A DNA stretch of 23,857 bases from DTLA01 sp034436295 (GCA_034436295.1 DAOTVT010000289.1:1-23857), one strand, 5' to 3'. Shown: positions 15,365 to 22,245, numbered from the stretch's first letter. Numbers and translations: made by a program. The notes: generated by a model from the sequence alone, not told the origin.

Positions 15365-16522
15365 TTACCTGCGCGGGCGCTGGCCCAGGGTAACCCGAAT
15401 GGACAGCCGCTCTGTGCCGCGAATCACATCCAGCACGACAACCTGGCCGGCCTCGGTGAAGTCCAGGTAACTGATGAGCGAGTCCATGCCGGTTACCCGA
15501 TTGCCGTCTATGCCCACGATGATGTCGCCGCCCGCCTGGACCGGCTCCAAGTAGCCGGGAACCCGCACGGTGCGCCGCCCGCCTCGCAGCCCGGCCTTGT
15601 CGGCAGGGCCGCCGGCCGTTACCGTGCCCACCAACGCGCCGCGCTCCACGGGCAGGCCCAGCGCCTCCACCAGTTCGGGCGTGATGGTGTAGCCCTGGAT
15701 GCCCAGCCACGGGTGCGCGTAGAAGCCGTCTTTGATGAGGGCGGGCGCCACCTTCTTGACGATGTTCACGGGGATGGCAAACCCCAGCCCCGCCGACGCG
15801 CCGCTCTCGGAGATGATCATGGTGTTGACCCCGATGACCCGACCCCGCAAATCCAGCAGCGGCCCGCCCGAGTTGCCTGGATTGATGGCGGCGTCGGTCT
15901 GGATGAGGTTGGCGATGGAGAACCCGCTCTCCTGCGGGAAGACGCGCCCCAGCGCGCTGATGATGCCGCGCGTTACCGTGCGCTCCAGGCCAAACGGGTT
16001 GCCGATGGCGATGGCCCACTGGCCCACCTGCACCTTGCTGGAATCGCCCAGTTCGGCTGGCACGACCAGGTCGGCGGGCGCGTCCACGCGGATCACGGCC
16101 AGGTCCGCGTCGGGGTCGGTGCCCACGACTTCGGCCGCGACCTGGGACCCGTCGGCGAGCACAACCCGAATGGTCTCGGCGTCTTCCACCACGTGGTTAT
16201 TCGTAACGATGTGCCCCTCGCGGTCGTAGAAGAAGCCCGAACCCGAGCCCGAGCCTGTGGCCGTCGTGATCTGAATGTGCACCACCGATGGGCCGACGCG
16301 CTGGACCAGGTTCACCAGCAGGCGCTCCTCCAGTTCCAGCGACTCGTAGTCCTGCTGGGGGAGCGGCGTGGCCGTGGCGACGACCAGGGGGAGCGCCGTG
16401 GGTTGCGGCGTGGCCCTCGGCGACGTGGACGTGCCGTCTCCTGTGAAGCCGCAGCCCAGGAGAAGGAGCAACACCGCCGCGAAGACGACCCAGGACCTGC
16501 GTACATCAAACCGCGCTTTCAT
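15365..16522 (-). CDS. HtrA/DegQ-like serine protease, lipoprotein with one PDZ domain
   Basis: HtrA proteases degrade misfolded proteins in the cell envelope. This 385-residue protein starts with a basic N-terminus and a hydrophobic stretch ending L-L-G-Cys24, a plausible lipobox, so the mature protein is probably lipid-anchored outside the membrane. A Pro/Thr-rich linker follows (about 30-57). The trypsin-like domain shows the triad: His110 in NNHVV, Asp140 in DADLAV, and Ser218 in GNSGGPL. One PDZ domain follows (about 280-380), with the carboxylate-binding loop near PWLGIQGY. The ATG at 16520-16522 has AAGGAG about ten bases upstream. It is the first gene of the stress operon and is followed 16 bp later by hspR. 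Confidence 0.92.
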   Translation of the reverse strand: MKARFDVRRSWVVFAAVLLLLLGCGFTGDGTSTSPRATPQPTALPLVVATATPLPQQDYESLELEERLLVNLVQRVGPSVVHIQITTATGSGSGSGFFYDREGHIVTNNHVVEDAETIRVVLADGSQVAAEVVGTDPDADLAVIRVDAPADLVVPAELGDSSKVQVGQWAIAIGNPFGLERTVTRGIISALGRVFPQESGFSIANLIQTDAAINPGNSGGPLLDLRGRVIGVNTMIISESGASAGLGFAIPVNIVKKVAPALIKDGFYAHPWLGIQGYTITPELVEALGLPVERGALVGTVTAGGPADKAGLRGGRRTVRVPGYLEPVQAGGDIIVGIDGNRVTGMDSLISYLDFTEAGQVVVLDVIRGTERLSIRVTLGQRPRR

Positions 16523-16713
16523 TTGTGCTCTGCTCCTTGAACATCGTGCTGCCCCACGCGTTGGCTGGGGCGGGTGGGGACAATCCGAATTGTGCGACAG
16601 ATGCTTGCCGAAGGACAGGACTCCACAGCACCCGCCTTTCTCCGACCGAACGGTGCCGAGGTGCCGCGTGCGTTGACCAGATGAGGCGCCAGGGTTGAAG
16701 AATCTCTACGCGC

Positions 16714-16743
16714 ATTATAGCACGGATTGCGGTCGGCTGTCAA
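16714..16743 (-). promoter_or_regulatory. near-consensus sigma-70-type promoter of the htrA-hspR-clpC operon
   Basis: On the minus strand, TTGACA (16743-16738) and TATAAT (16719-16714) are both perfect boxes, with an 18-bp spacer and a TGC extended -10. Predicted transcription starts near 16707, giving a 5' leader of about 185 nt before the htrA ATG. No complete HspR operator is seen in that leader. Such a strong promoter fits a gene set held down by a repressor. Confidence 0.85.
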
Positions 16744-16756
16744 TACCCTAATACGT

Positions 16757-16779
16757 CGTTGTGAGGAAATCTTACAACG
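16757..16779. promoter_or_regulatory. operator-like palindrome in the divergent htrA / oxidoreductase region
   Basis: CGTTGTGAG (16757-16765) and CTTACAACG (16771-16779) are inverted arms with one mismatch around GAAAT. A second overlapping pair, TTACA (16772-16776) and TGTAA (16784-16788), extends it. It sits 14 bp upstream of the -35 box of the minus-strand promoter. The shape recalls Rex- or CRP/FNR-type sites, but the spacing fits neither consensus well. The rest of 16523-16970 shows only the two promoters and no gene. Confidence 0.45.
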
Positions 16780-16888
16780 CTGCTGTAAAACACGGCGACG
16801 GGCCGCCTGCCGCTGCATAGGCCGGGAGATTGCGGGCCGCGCCGGGCCACGATTTGAGACAAAAGTTACAGACATGCCCTTGCAGCGA

Positions 16889-16897
16889 TGCTAGAAT
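16889..16897 (+). promoter_or_regulatory. candidate extended -10 promoter of the heme-copper oxidoreductase operon
   Basis: TGCTAGAAT is an extended -10 (TAGAAT at 16892-16897), about 74 bp before the first start codon at 16971. There is no clear -35 at the usual distance; TTACAG (16866-16871) is 20 bp away. A weak -35 suggests that an activator may be needed. Confidence 0.45.
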
Positions 16898-16970
16898 TTT
16901 CGTATGAGGGCGGAAGTCTCCGCTTCATCCTCGCAGACCCGCGTGCTGCAAAAACCACAAGGAGGGGGCT

Positions 16971-17075
16971 ATGTACGCAACGGATGTCATCTGGTGGGCT
17001 TACACAGCATTCCTGGTTCTGGCGATCCTCTTCATGCTGCTTTTCGCCTGGAAAGTGAGGGAGAAAGGAGGTTGA
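16971..17075 (+). CDS. 34-residue single-helix subunit, like subunit IIa (CbaD) of ba3-type oxidases
   Basis: An ATG at 16971 with AGGAGG upstream opens a 34-codon gene ending TGA at 17073-17075, one base before the subunit II start codon. The product is almost entirely one membrane helix (VIWWAYTAFLVLAILFMLLF) with a short basic tail WKVREKGG. The length and position match subunit IIa of the Thermus thermophilus ba3 oxidase, also 34 residues, which replaces the second helix missing from the short subunit II. The sequence itself is too short to prove homology, so this rests on size, topology, ribosome-binding site and operon position. Its last codons carry the AAGGAGGT site of the next gene. 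Confidence 0.72.
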   Translation: MYATDVIWWAYTAFLVLAILFMLLFAWKVREKGG

Positions 17076-17076
17076 G

Positions 17077-17499
17077 ATGGACAAACGGGAACGGAACTGG
17101 CTGTTCGTCCTGGTGGGCGTGTTCCTGCTCGTCAACGCCATCACGCTCTCGCCTTTGGTTCCCTGGCAACGGTGGCTCCTGTGGTCTCGCCCCACGCCTG
17201 ACCGAATCGTTCCCCTGGAGTTTGAAGACTACCAGATTCGGTTTCCCCAGGGCGGCGTGCAGGTCAAGGTCAATGAGTTTGTGCAGTTTGTCGCCACGTC
17301 CAAGGATGTAACCTACGGCTTCGGGGTGTTCCGTCCCGATGGGACGATGGTCTTCCAGATGCAGGTCCTTCCAGGCTACGAGAACAAGATTACGTGGAAG
17401 TTTGACACCCCTGGCGTGTACGATGTGCGTTCCACCGAATACTCAGGCCCGCGCCATTCGGAGATGTACTTTCCGAATGCCATTCGCGTGGTGCCCTAG
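17077..17499 (+). CDS. heme-copper oxidoreductase subunit II with cupredoxin domain lacking the CuA ligands
   Basis: The 140-residue protein has one N-terminal membrane helix (about 8-28) and an outer cupredoxin domain, the layout of the short subunit II of B-family (ba3) oxidases. In normal enzymes this domain holds the two-copper CuA centre that accepts electrons from cytochrome c, with ligands His, Cys-x3-Cys-x3-His-x2-Met. Here the spacing is kept exactly, but the residues are Tyr80 (in DVTYGFGV), Ser119, Ser123, His127 and Met130. Both cysteines and the first histidine are gone, so CuA cannot form. Electrons must enter another way, from quinol or directly to the heme. The ATG at 17077 has AAGGAGGT upstream; subunit I follows 12 bp after the stop. 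Confidence 0.85.
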   Translation: MDKRERNWLFVLVGVFLLVNAITLSPLVPWQRWLLWSRPTPDRIVPLEFEDYQIRFPQGGVQVKVNEFVQFVATSKDVTYGFGVFRPDGTMVFQMQVLPGYENKITWKFDTPGVYDVRSTEYSGPRHSEMYFPNAIRVVP

Positions 17500-17511
17500 G
17501 GGAGGTGCGAG

Positions 17512-19158
17512 ATGACGAAACTCACTTGGCAAACGAAGTGGACGCTGCGGTTCGCGGTGGTGGGGCTGCTGTTCCTGGCGCTGTCGGGGTTTGAGGGGAT
17601 ACTTATGCGTACCCAACTGGCGGCGCCTGGCGCGCTCCAGGGCATGGAGCAGGCGCTGATGGCGCTGCGGCCCGTGGGGCGCGAGGTGTCGTCGGCGGAA
17701 TTGTACTACGCGATGCTCACGGCGCACCCCATCGTCGGCATCTACGGCTTCGCCTACATGCTGGTGTTCGGGGCGTTCTACTTCCTGGTTCCTTATCTCC
17801 TCGGCAAGGAAATCCGCCACAAGAAACTCCTGGTCTTCAACTTCTGGGCGCAGATTGCTGGCGTGATGATTTGCTGGGGTGCGGGGTTCTTCGGGCTGTT
17901 CAACTCGCTGTACACGCTGTACTGGCCGCTGCCCGTGTCCTATGACCGCGTGCCGCTCGTCGGGAGCATCGCCTTCACCGTCGGCGCGGCCATCATCATG
18001 GTCAACATCCTGCTGTTCTCGTTCAACACCTTCAGCACCGTGCTCAGCAAGAGCAACCCAGGCTCGTACAGTTTCGGCGCGTTTCTGCGGGCGGCATTTG
18101 GCATCTCGCGGCTGATGAAGCGCCTAGGCAAGGAGGACAAGGCCGCGCCCAACCTGGACTACAACGGGCTGCCCGTGTTCATCGTGGCGGTGGCGCGCGG
18201 CTCCATTGACACCGTCATCAACGCCATCGTGCTCCTCACGGCGGGCGCGTTGATTTTGGTCTATGGCATCGCGGCGCTTGTGAAGTCGCCGCTGAACCCC
18301 GCCGCCATTGACCCGCTCATCTACAAGAACTGGTTCTGGTGGGGGCTGGACATGGTGGCCGACGGCAACGTGCTCATGTACACGGCGGGGGTGTGGTACC
18401 TGCTGGTGCCGCTCTTGGTGGGCCGCAAACTCTTCGGCGAGAACGTGGTGAAGACGGTCATCATGGTGGACTTGCTCGTGTCCCTGGGCGTGTGGAGCCA
18501 CCACCTGCTGGGCGATCAGAGCCAGCCGCTGTGGATGCGGCTCATTTCGGGGCAGTTCATCACATGGGGGGAATTCTTCACCATGGGCCTGACTCTGTTC
18601 GCCACGCTGATGACCATCTGGTTGGCGCGGCCCGTCAAGTTCTCGCCGCCGCTGAAGTTCGTGCTCGGCTCCATGTTCGGGTTCATCATGGGCGGCGCGG
18701 CGGGCCTCATCCAGGCCAACGTGGGGCTGAACCTGGTGTTCCACAACACCCAGTGGGTCGTCTCGCTCCATGCCCACACCTTCCTGCTGACTGGCCTGGC
18801 GATGCTCCTGTTCGCCGTGGTCTATGCGTTGATTCCCATGCTGACGAACCTGGAGATCAAGAGCAGCCGCCTGGTCAACGCGCACTTCTGGTTGTGGATG
18901 GTGGGCGCAGTCGGGATGGCCTACGTGATGGGCATGGCGGGGGCGCGGGGCATGTTGCGCCGCACGCTGTACCCCGAAGGTAGCCAGTACCAGACGTACG
19001 AGACGCTGGCCGTCATCGGCGGCATCCTCATTGCGCTGGGCTTCGTCGCGTTCCTCGTCAACATCATCGCCACGCTGGGGTGGAAGAACGTGCTAAGCCT
19101 GGTGGTGCCGGAACGGTGGTTGGAGCGCAAACCCGCCTTGGCTCCGGCGGAGGCGTAG
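17512..19158 (+). CDS. heme-copper oxidoreductase subunit I, B-family-derived, probable nitric oxide reductase
   Basis: This 548-residue membrane protein has 12 or more helices. Retained ligands are His72 (TAHP, low-spin heme), the helix-VII pair His330-His331 (VWSHH), and His420-x-His422 (LHAH, high-spin and low-spin heme iron). The helix-VI motif that reads G-H-P-x-V-Y in oxygen reductases here reads WWGLDMVAD. The CuB histidine position is Asp280, and the position four later, normally the His-cross-linked Tyr, is Asp284. Classical NO reductases have His and Glu at these places (His207/Glu211 in P. aeruginosa NorB). Loss of the Tyr and the altered metal site argue against oxygen reduction and for NO reduction at a heme/non-heme metal centre. 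The ATG at 17512 has GGAGGTG upstream. A strong terminator follows at 19200-19236. Confidence 0.82.
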   Translation: MTKLTWQTKWTLRFAVVGLLFLALSGFEGILMRTQLAAPGALQGMEQALMALRPVGREVSSAELYYAMLTAHPIVGIYGFAYMLVFGAFYFLVPYLLGKEIRHKKLLVFNFWAQIAGVMICWGAGFFGLFNSLYTLYWPLPVSYDRVPLVGSIAFTVGAAIIMVNILLFSFNTFSTVLSKSNPGSYSFGAFLRAAFGISRLMKRLGKEDKAAPNLDYNGLPVFIVAVARGSIDTVINAIVLLTAGALILVYGIAALVKSPLNPAAIDPLIYKNWFWWGLDMVADGNVLMYTAGVWYLLVPLLVGRKLFGENVVKTVIMVDLLVSLGVWSHHLLGDQSQPLWMRLISGQFITWGEFFTMGLTLFATLMTIWLARPVKFSPPLKFVLGSMFGFIMGGAAGLIQANVGLNLVFHNTQWVVSLHAHTFLLTGLAMLLFAVVYALIPMLTNLEIKSSRLVNAHFWLWMVGAVGMAYVMGMAGARGMLRRTLYPEGSQYQTYETLAVIGGILIALGFVAFLVNIIATLGWKNVLSLVVPERWLERKPALAPAEA

Positions 19159-19164
19159 CCCAAC

Positions 19165-19232
19165 CGCGAATCAACGCGAATCGTCGCGAAGAGGAAAGAA
19201 CGTGCGGCGCACTTCCGAGGTGCGTCGCACGT
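19165..19232 (-). repeat. fourth, inverted copy of the palindrome-plus-iteron repeat
   Basis: Read on the minus strand, the order is the same as in 2020-2350: a palindrome (19232-19200), about 12 nt of pyrimidine-rich spacer, then 10-bp iterons. On the plus strand these are CGCGAATCAA, CGCGAATCGT and CGCGAAGAGG from 19165. The hairpin keeps ACGTGCG and CGCACGT ends. The sequence is diverged from the array copies, so it is an old member of the family. Confidence 0.7.
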
Positions 19233-19236
19233 TTTT
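19200..19236 (+). terminator. intrinsic terminator of the heme-copper oxidoreductase operon
   Basis: A 13-bp stem (19200-19212 with 19220-19232, one G-T pair) and a small loop are followed directly by TTTTT (19232-19236). It lies 42 bp after the subunit I stop. The stem is the palindrome of the inverted repeat copy, so the repeat appears to have been put to use as a terminator. Confidence 0.75.
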
Positions 19237-19278
19237 GCGGCCGCGACCAAAGTCACATACAGGAGCGCGCCCCTGGTT

Positions 19279-19284
19279 TATACT
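19279..19284 (+). promoter_or_regulatory. possible -10 box for the hemerythrin-DUF2249-cooS operon
   Basis: TATACT matches a -10 at five of six positions and lies 58 bp before the hemerythrin ATG, after the terminator. No convincing -35 is visible. A promoter is expected here because the upstream operon ends in a terminator. Confidence 0.35.
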
Positions 19285-19342
19285 GGATGTGCAAGAAACC
19301 TGACAATCGGGCGTCGGCCCGTTACAAATCGGAGGCGCGAAG

Positions 19343-19897
19343 ATGAGACCGACGGAGATTCTCAAAGAGGAGCATCAGGGCATCAAGGTGGGGCTGCGCA
19401 TCCTGGGCAGGATTGCCGACAAACTCCAGGCGGGGGAGTCGGTGCCGCCGGAGCACATGGAGCAGATGGTTGACTTCATCCGCACCTTCGCCGACCGATG
19501 CCATCACGGCAAGGAGGAAGACCTGTTGTTCGGGGAGATGGAGAAGGCGGGCGTCCCGCGGCAGGGCGGCCCGATTGCCGTGATGCTGGCCGAGCATGAC
19601 CAGGGGCGCTCCTACGTGCGGGCGATGGCCGACGCGCTGCCCGCGTACAAAGCAGGCGACCCCGCGGCCGCGCGTCGCTTCGCGCAGAACGCTTCCAACT
19701 ACATCGGCCTGCTGACCCAGCACATTGACAAGGAAGACAACATCCTGTACGTCATCGCCGATATGCACCTTTCGGACGAGCAGCAGGCCTGCTTGCTGGA
19801 GGGGTTTGAGCGGGTGGAGACGGAACGCATCGGCCCTGGGAAGCACGAGGAGTACCACCGGATGCTGGAACGGCTGAGCGACATCTACCTGCAGTAA
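19343..19897 (+). CDS. hemerythrin HHE-domain protein
   Basis: The 184-residue soluble protein forms a four-helix bundle with diiron ligands: His11 in KEEHQGI, His54 or His55 and Glu58 in DRCHHGKEED, His85 in LAEHDQG, and His127 and Glu131 in LLTQHIDKEDN. HHE proteins bind oxygen or NO, or protect and repair iron centres. The start is ATG 19343 with GGAGG upstream. It is followed 18 bp later by a DUF2249 gene and then cooS, on the same strand and closely spaced. The frequent pairing of HHE and DUF2249 proteins near NO-metabolism genes fits the oxidoreductase operon just upstream. A role in NO sensing, NO scavenging or protecting the oxygen-sensitive CooS clusters is inference. Confidence 0.9.
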   Translation: MRPTEILKEEHQGIKVGLRILGRIADKLQAGESVPPEHMEQMVDFIRTFADRCHHGKEEDLLFGEMEKAGVPRQGGPIAVMLAEHDQGRSYVRAMADALPAYKAGDPAAARRFAQNASNYIGLLTQHIDKEDNILYVIADMHLSDEQQACLLEGFERVETERIGPGKHEEYHRMLERLSDIYLQ

Positions 19898-19915
19898 TCC
19901 AAGAGGCTGGAGTCT

Positions 19916-20167
19916 ATGGGGCAGAAGACACGTCCGTTCATCACGAGCGAACTGGACATCCGTGCGGTGCCGCCACCGGAGCGCCACCCGCTGATTGACG
20001 CCACGTTTGACAGCCTGCGACCTGGCGAGGCGTTCGTCCTGGTGAACGATCACGACCCCAAGCCGCTGCATTATGCGTTCCTGTACGAGCGGCCAGGCCA
20101 GTTCACCTGGGAGTACCTGGAGCAAGGGCCGGATATCTGGCGGGTTCGGATCGGCAAGCCCGAGTAA
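19916..20167 (+). CDS. DUF2249 domain protein
   Basis: This 83-residue protein carries the DUF2249 pattern: an N-terminal LDIRAVPPPERHPLI, then LRPGEAFVLVNDHDPKPLHY, and a closing FTWEYLEQGPDIWRVRI. The NDHDPxPL segment is the most conserved part of the family. Its biochemical function is not established; family members are often found beside or fused to hemerythrin domains and near denitrification genes. The ATG at 19916 has a GGAG-like site close upstream, and the gene lies 18 bp after hemerythrin and 32 bp before cooS, so the three are very likely one transcript. Confidence 0.88.
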   Translation: MGQKTRPFITSELDIRAVPPPERHPLIDATFDSLRPGEAFVLVNDHDPKPLHYAFLYERPGQFTWEYLEQGPDIWRVRIGKPE

Positions 20168-20199
20168 GCGCAACCGCACAGCAACTGAGAGGAGAGCCA

Positions 20200-22197
20200 A
20201 TGGCAACGATAAAGAGTATTGACCCCGCGGTGAGTGCCCTGCTGGAGTACGCCGAGCAAGAGGGCGTCTCCACGGCGTTCAGCCGCGCCGAGGCGATGAA
20301 GCCCTGCCCCATCGGGCACATCGGCGCGTGCTGCAAGCATTGCCACATGGGCCCATGCCGTCTGGTGAAGCCTGGCCAGACGGGCATTTGCGGCGCTACG
20401 ATAGAGACCGTTACATCGCGCAACTTCGCGCGCATGATCGCGGTGGGCGCAGCGGCCCATTCGGATCATGGCCGCGACCTGGTCTTCACCCTGCTGGCTG
20501 CCGCCGAAGGCGAAGCGCCCGACTACCGAATCCGCGACGAGCGAAAACTGCGCGAGGTGGCGCGTTTCTTGGGCGTGGCTACCGAGAAGCGAGGCACGAT
20601 GGAAGTGGCCCGCGACGTGGCGCTCAAGGCCATGGAGCAGTTCACATCGCAACGCAAAGAGGCCGCCTACCTGCGCCGCGCCCCCAAGCCGCGCCAGGAG
20701 ATTTGGCGCAGGCTGGGCATCGCGCCGCGCGGCATTGACCGCGAGGTGGTGGATTTGCTCCACCGCACCCACATCGGCGACGACCAGGACCACGAGCACA
20801 TCCTCATGGCCGGCCTGCGCTGCGCCCTGGCCGACGGCTGGAGCGGCTCCATGCTGGCCACCGACATCACCGACATCCTGTTCGGCACACCCGCGCCTTT
20901 GCAATCCCAGGCCAACCTGGGCATTCTGGGCAAGGACACCGTCAACATCGTTGTCCACGGCCACGAGCCGACGCTGTCGGAGATGATCGTCGCCGCATCC
21001 CAGGATCCTGAACTCATCGCCTACGCCAAATCCAAGGGCGCGACGGGCATCAACCTGACGGGCATCTGCTGCACGGCCAACGAAGTCCTCATGCGGCAGG
21101 GCGTGGGCACGGCGGGCAACTTCCTCAGCCAGGAACTCGCCATCCTCACCGGCGCGGTGGAGATGATGGTGGTGGATGTGCAGTGCATCATGGAGGCGCT
21201 GGCTCCGCTGTCCCAGCGGTTCCACACCAAACTGGTAACTACCTCGCCCAAGGTGAAAATCCACGGCGCGCTCCACGTGGAGATGGACGAGCGGCGCGCG
21301 CTGGCCATCGCCAAAGACCTGGTGCGCATGGCGATTGACGACTACCCGAATCGCGGCGAGACCCGCATTCCGCAGTTCAAGAGCAACCTGGTGGCCGGGT
21401 TCTCCCATGAGTACTTGAACTACATGATGGGCGGCGTGTATCGGGGGTCGTTCCGCCCGCTCAACGAGGCGATCGTGCAGGGCCGCATTCGGGGCGTGGC
21501 GGGGGTGGCGGGGTGCAACAACCCCCGCGCCAGCGCGCACGATGCGGCGCACGAGTACATCGTCCGCGAGTTCATCCGCAATGATGTGCTGGTGGTGCAA
21601 ACCGGGTGCGGGGCGATTTCGGCGGCGAAGTACGGGCTGCTGTCGCCGGAACAGGCGTTCAACGAGGTTGGCGCGGGGCTGCGCGAGGTCTGCGAGGCGC
21701 TGGGAATCCCGCCCGTGCTCCACATGGGGTCGTGCGTGGACAATTCGCGCATCCTCACGGTGTTGTCGCAGATGGCGACCGAGGGCGGGCTGGGCGAAGA
21801 CATCAGCGACATCCCTGGTGTGGGCATCGCGCCCGAATGGATGAGCGAGAAGGCGGTGTCCATCGGGGCGTACCTGGTCGCTTCGGGCGTGTACACGCTG
21901 TTCGGCGGCGACAACCCCGTGGAGGCCAGCCCCGTCGTAACCGAGTTCATCAGCCAGGGGTGGAAGCAGCGCGTCGGCGGCAAGTTGGAATTCGTGCGCG
22001 ATCCCGAAGAGATCGTCGCGCGGTCGCTGGCGCACATAGACGCCAAACGCGCCGCGTTGGGCCTGGCCCGCTACGACCCGCACCGCTTCGGGGCCAGCGG
22101 CGACGCGATGATGCTGCGCTGGCTGCGGGCGCGGGAGACGGGCGCGCCGGTCAGCCCCTACAGCCTCGCGAGCGTGGAGGTGGCCCAACCCGCTTGA
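20200..22197 (+). CDS. cooS: anaerobic Ni-Fe carbon monoxide dehydrogenase, catalytic subunit
   Basis: CooS interconverts CO plus water with CO2, two protons and two electrons at a Ni-Fe-S C-cluster. The 665-residue length is normal. All expected ligands are present: N-terminal Cys36 and Cys44 (shared D-cluster), Cys45, Cys48, Cys53 and Cys64 (B-cluster). For the C-cluster, they are His255 (HGHEP), Cys291 (GICCTANE), Cys329 (DVQCIM), Cys439 (AGCNNPR), Cys470 (TGCGA) and Cys512 (GSCVDN). Acid-base helpers AHSDHGR and SEKAVSIG are also kept. It should therefore be an active cytosolic homodimer. The ATG at 20200 has AGAGGAGA upstream. No cooC nickel chaperone, cooF ferredoxin or acetyl-CoA synthase gene is visible, so electron partners lie elsewhere. 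Confidence 0.97.
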   Translation: MATIKSIDPAVSALLEYAEQEGVSTAFSRAEAMKPCPIGHIGACCKHCHMGPCRLVKPGQTGICGATIETVTSRNFARMIAVGAAAHSDHGRDLVFTLLAAAEGEAPDYRIRDERKLREVARFLGVATEKRGTMEVARDVALKAMEQFTSQRKEAAYLRRAPKPRQEIWRRLGIAPRGIDREVVDLLHRTHIGDDQDHEHILMAGLRCALADGWSGSMLATDITDILFGTPAPLQSQANLGILGKDTVNIVVHGHEPTLSEMIVAASQDPELIAYAKSKGATGINLTGICCTANEVLMRQGVGTAGNFLSQELAILTGAVEMMVVDVQCIMEALAPLSQRFHTKLVTTSPKVKIHGALHVEMDERRALAIAKDLVRMAIDDYPNRGETRIPQFKSNLVAGFSHEYLNYMMGGVYRGSFRPLNEAIVQGRIRGVAGVAGCNNPRASAHDAAHEYIVREFIRNDVLVVQTGCGAISAAKYGLLSPEQAFNEVGAGLREVCEALGIPPVLHMGSCVDNSRILTVLSQMATEGGLGEDISDIPGVGIAPEWMSEKAVSIGAYLVASGVYTLFGGDNPVEASPVVTEFISQGWKQRVGGKLEFVRDPEEIVARSLAHIDAKRAALGLARYDPHRFGASGDAMMLRWLRARETGAPVSPYSLASVEVAQPA

Positions 22198-22245
22198 TTC
22201 CGCGGGTGCGATTGGCCCGTGTCCATCCCCTCCGACGGGCCTGGC

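Noticed and set aside
16757..16779. Firm assignment as a CRP/FNR or Rex operator
   Set aside because: TGTGA and TTACA are separated by seven bases rather than the six of CRP, and the 19-bp length differs from the usual Rex site.
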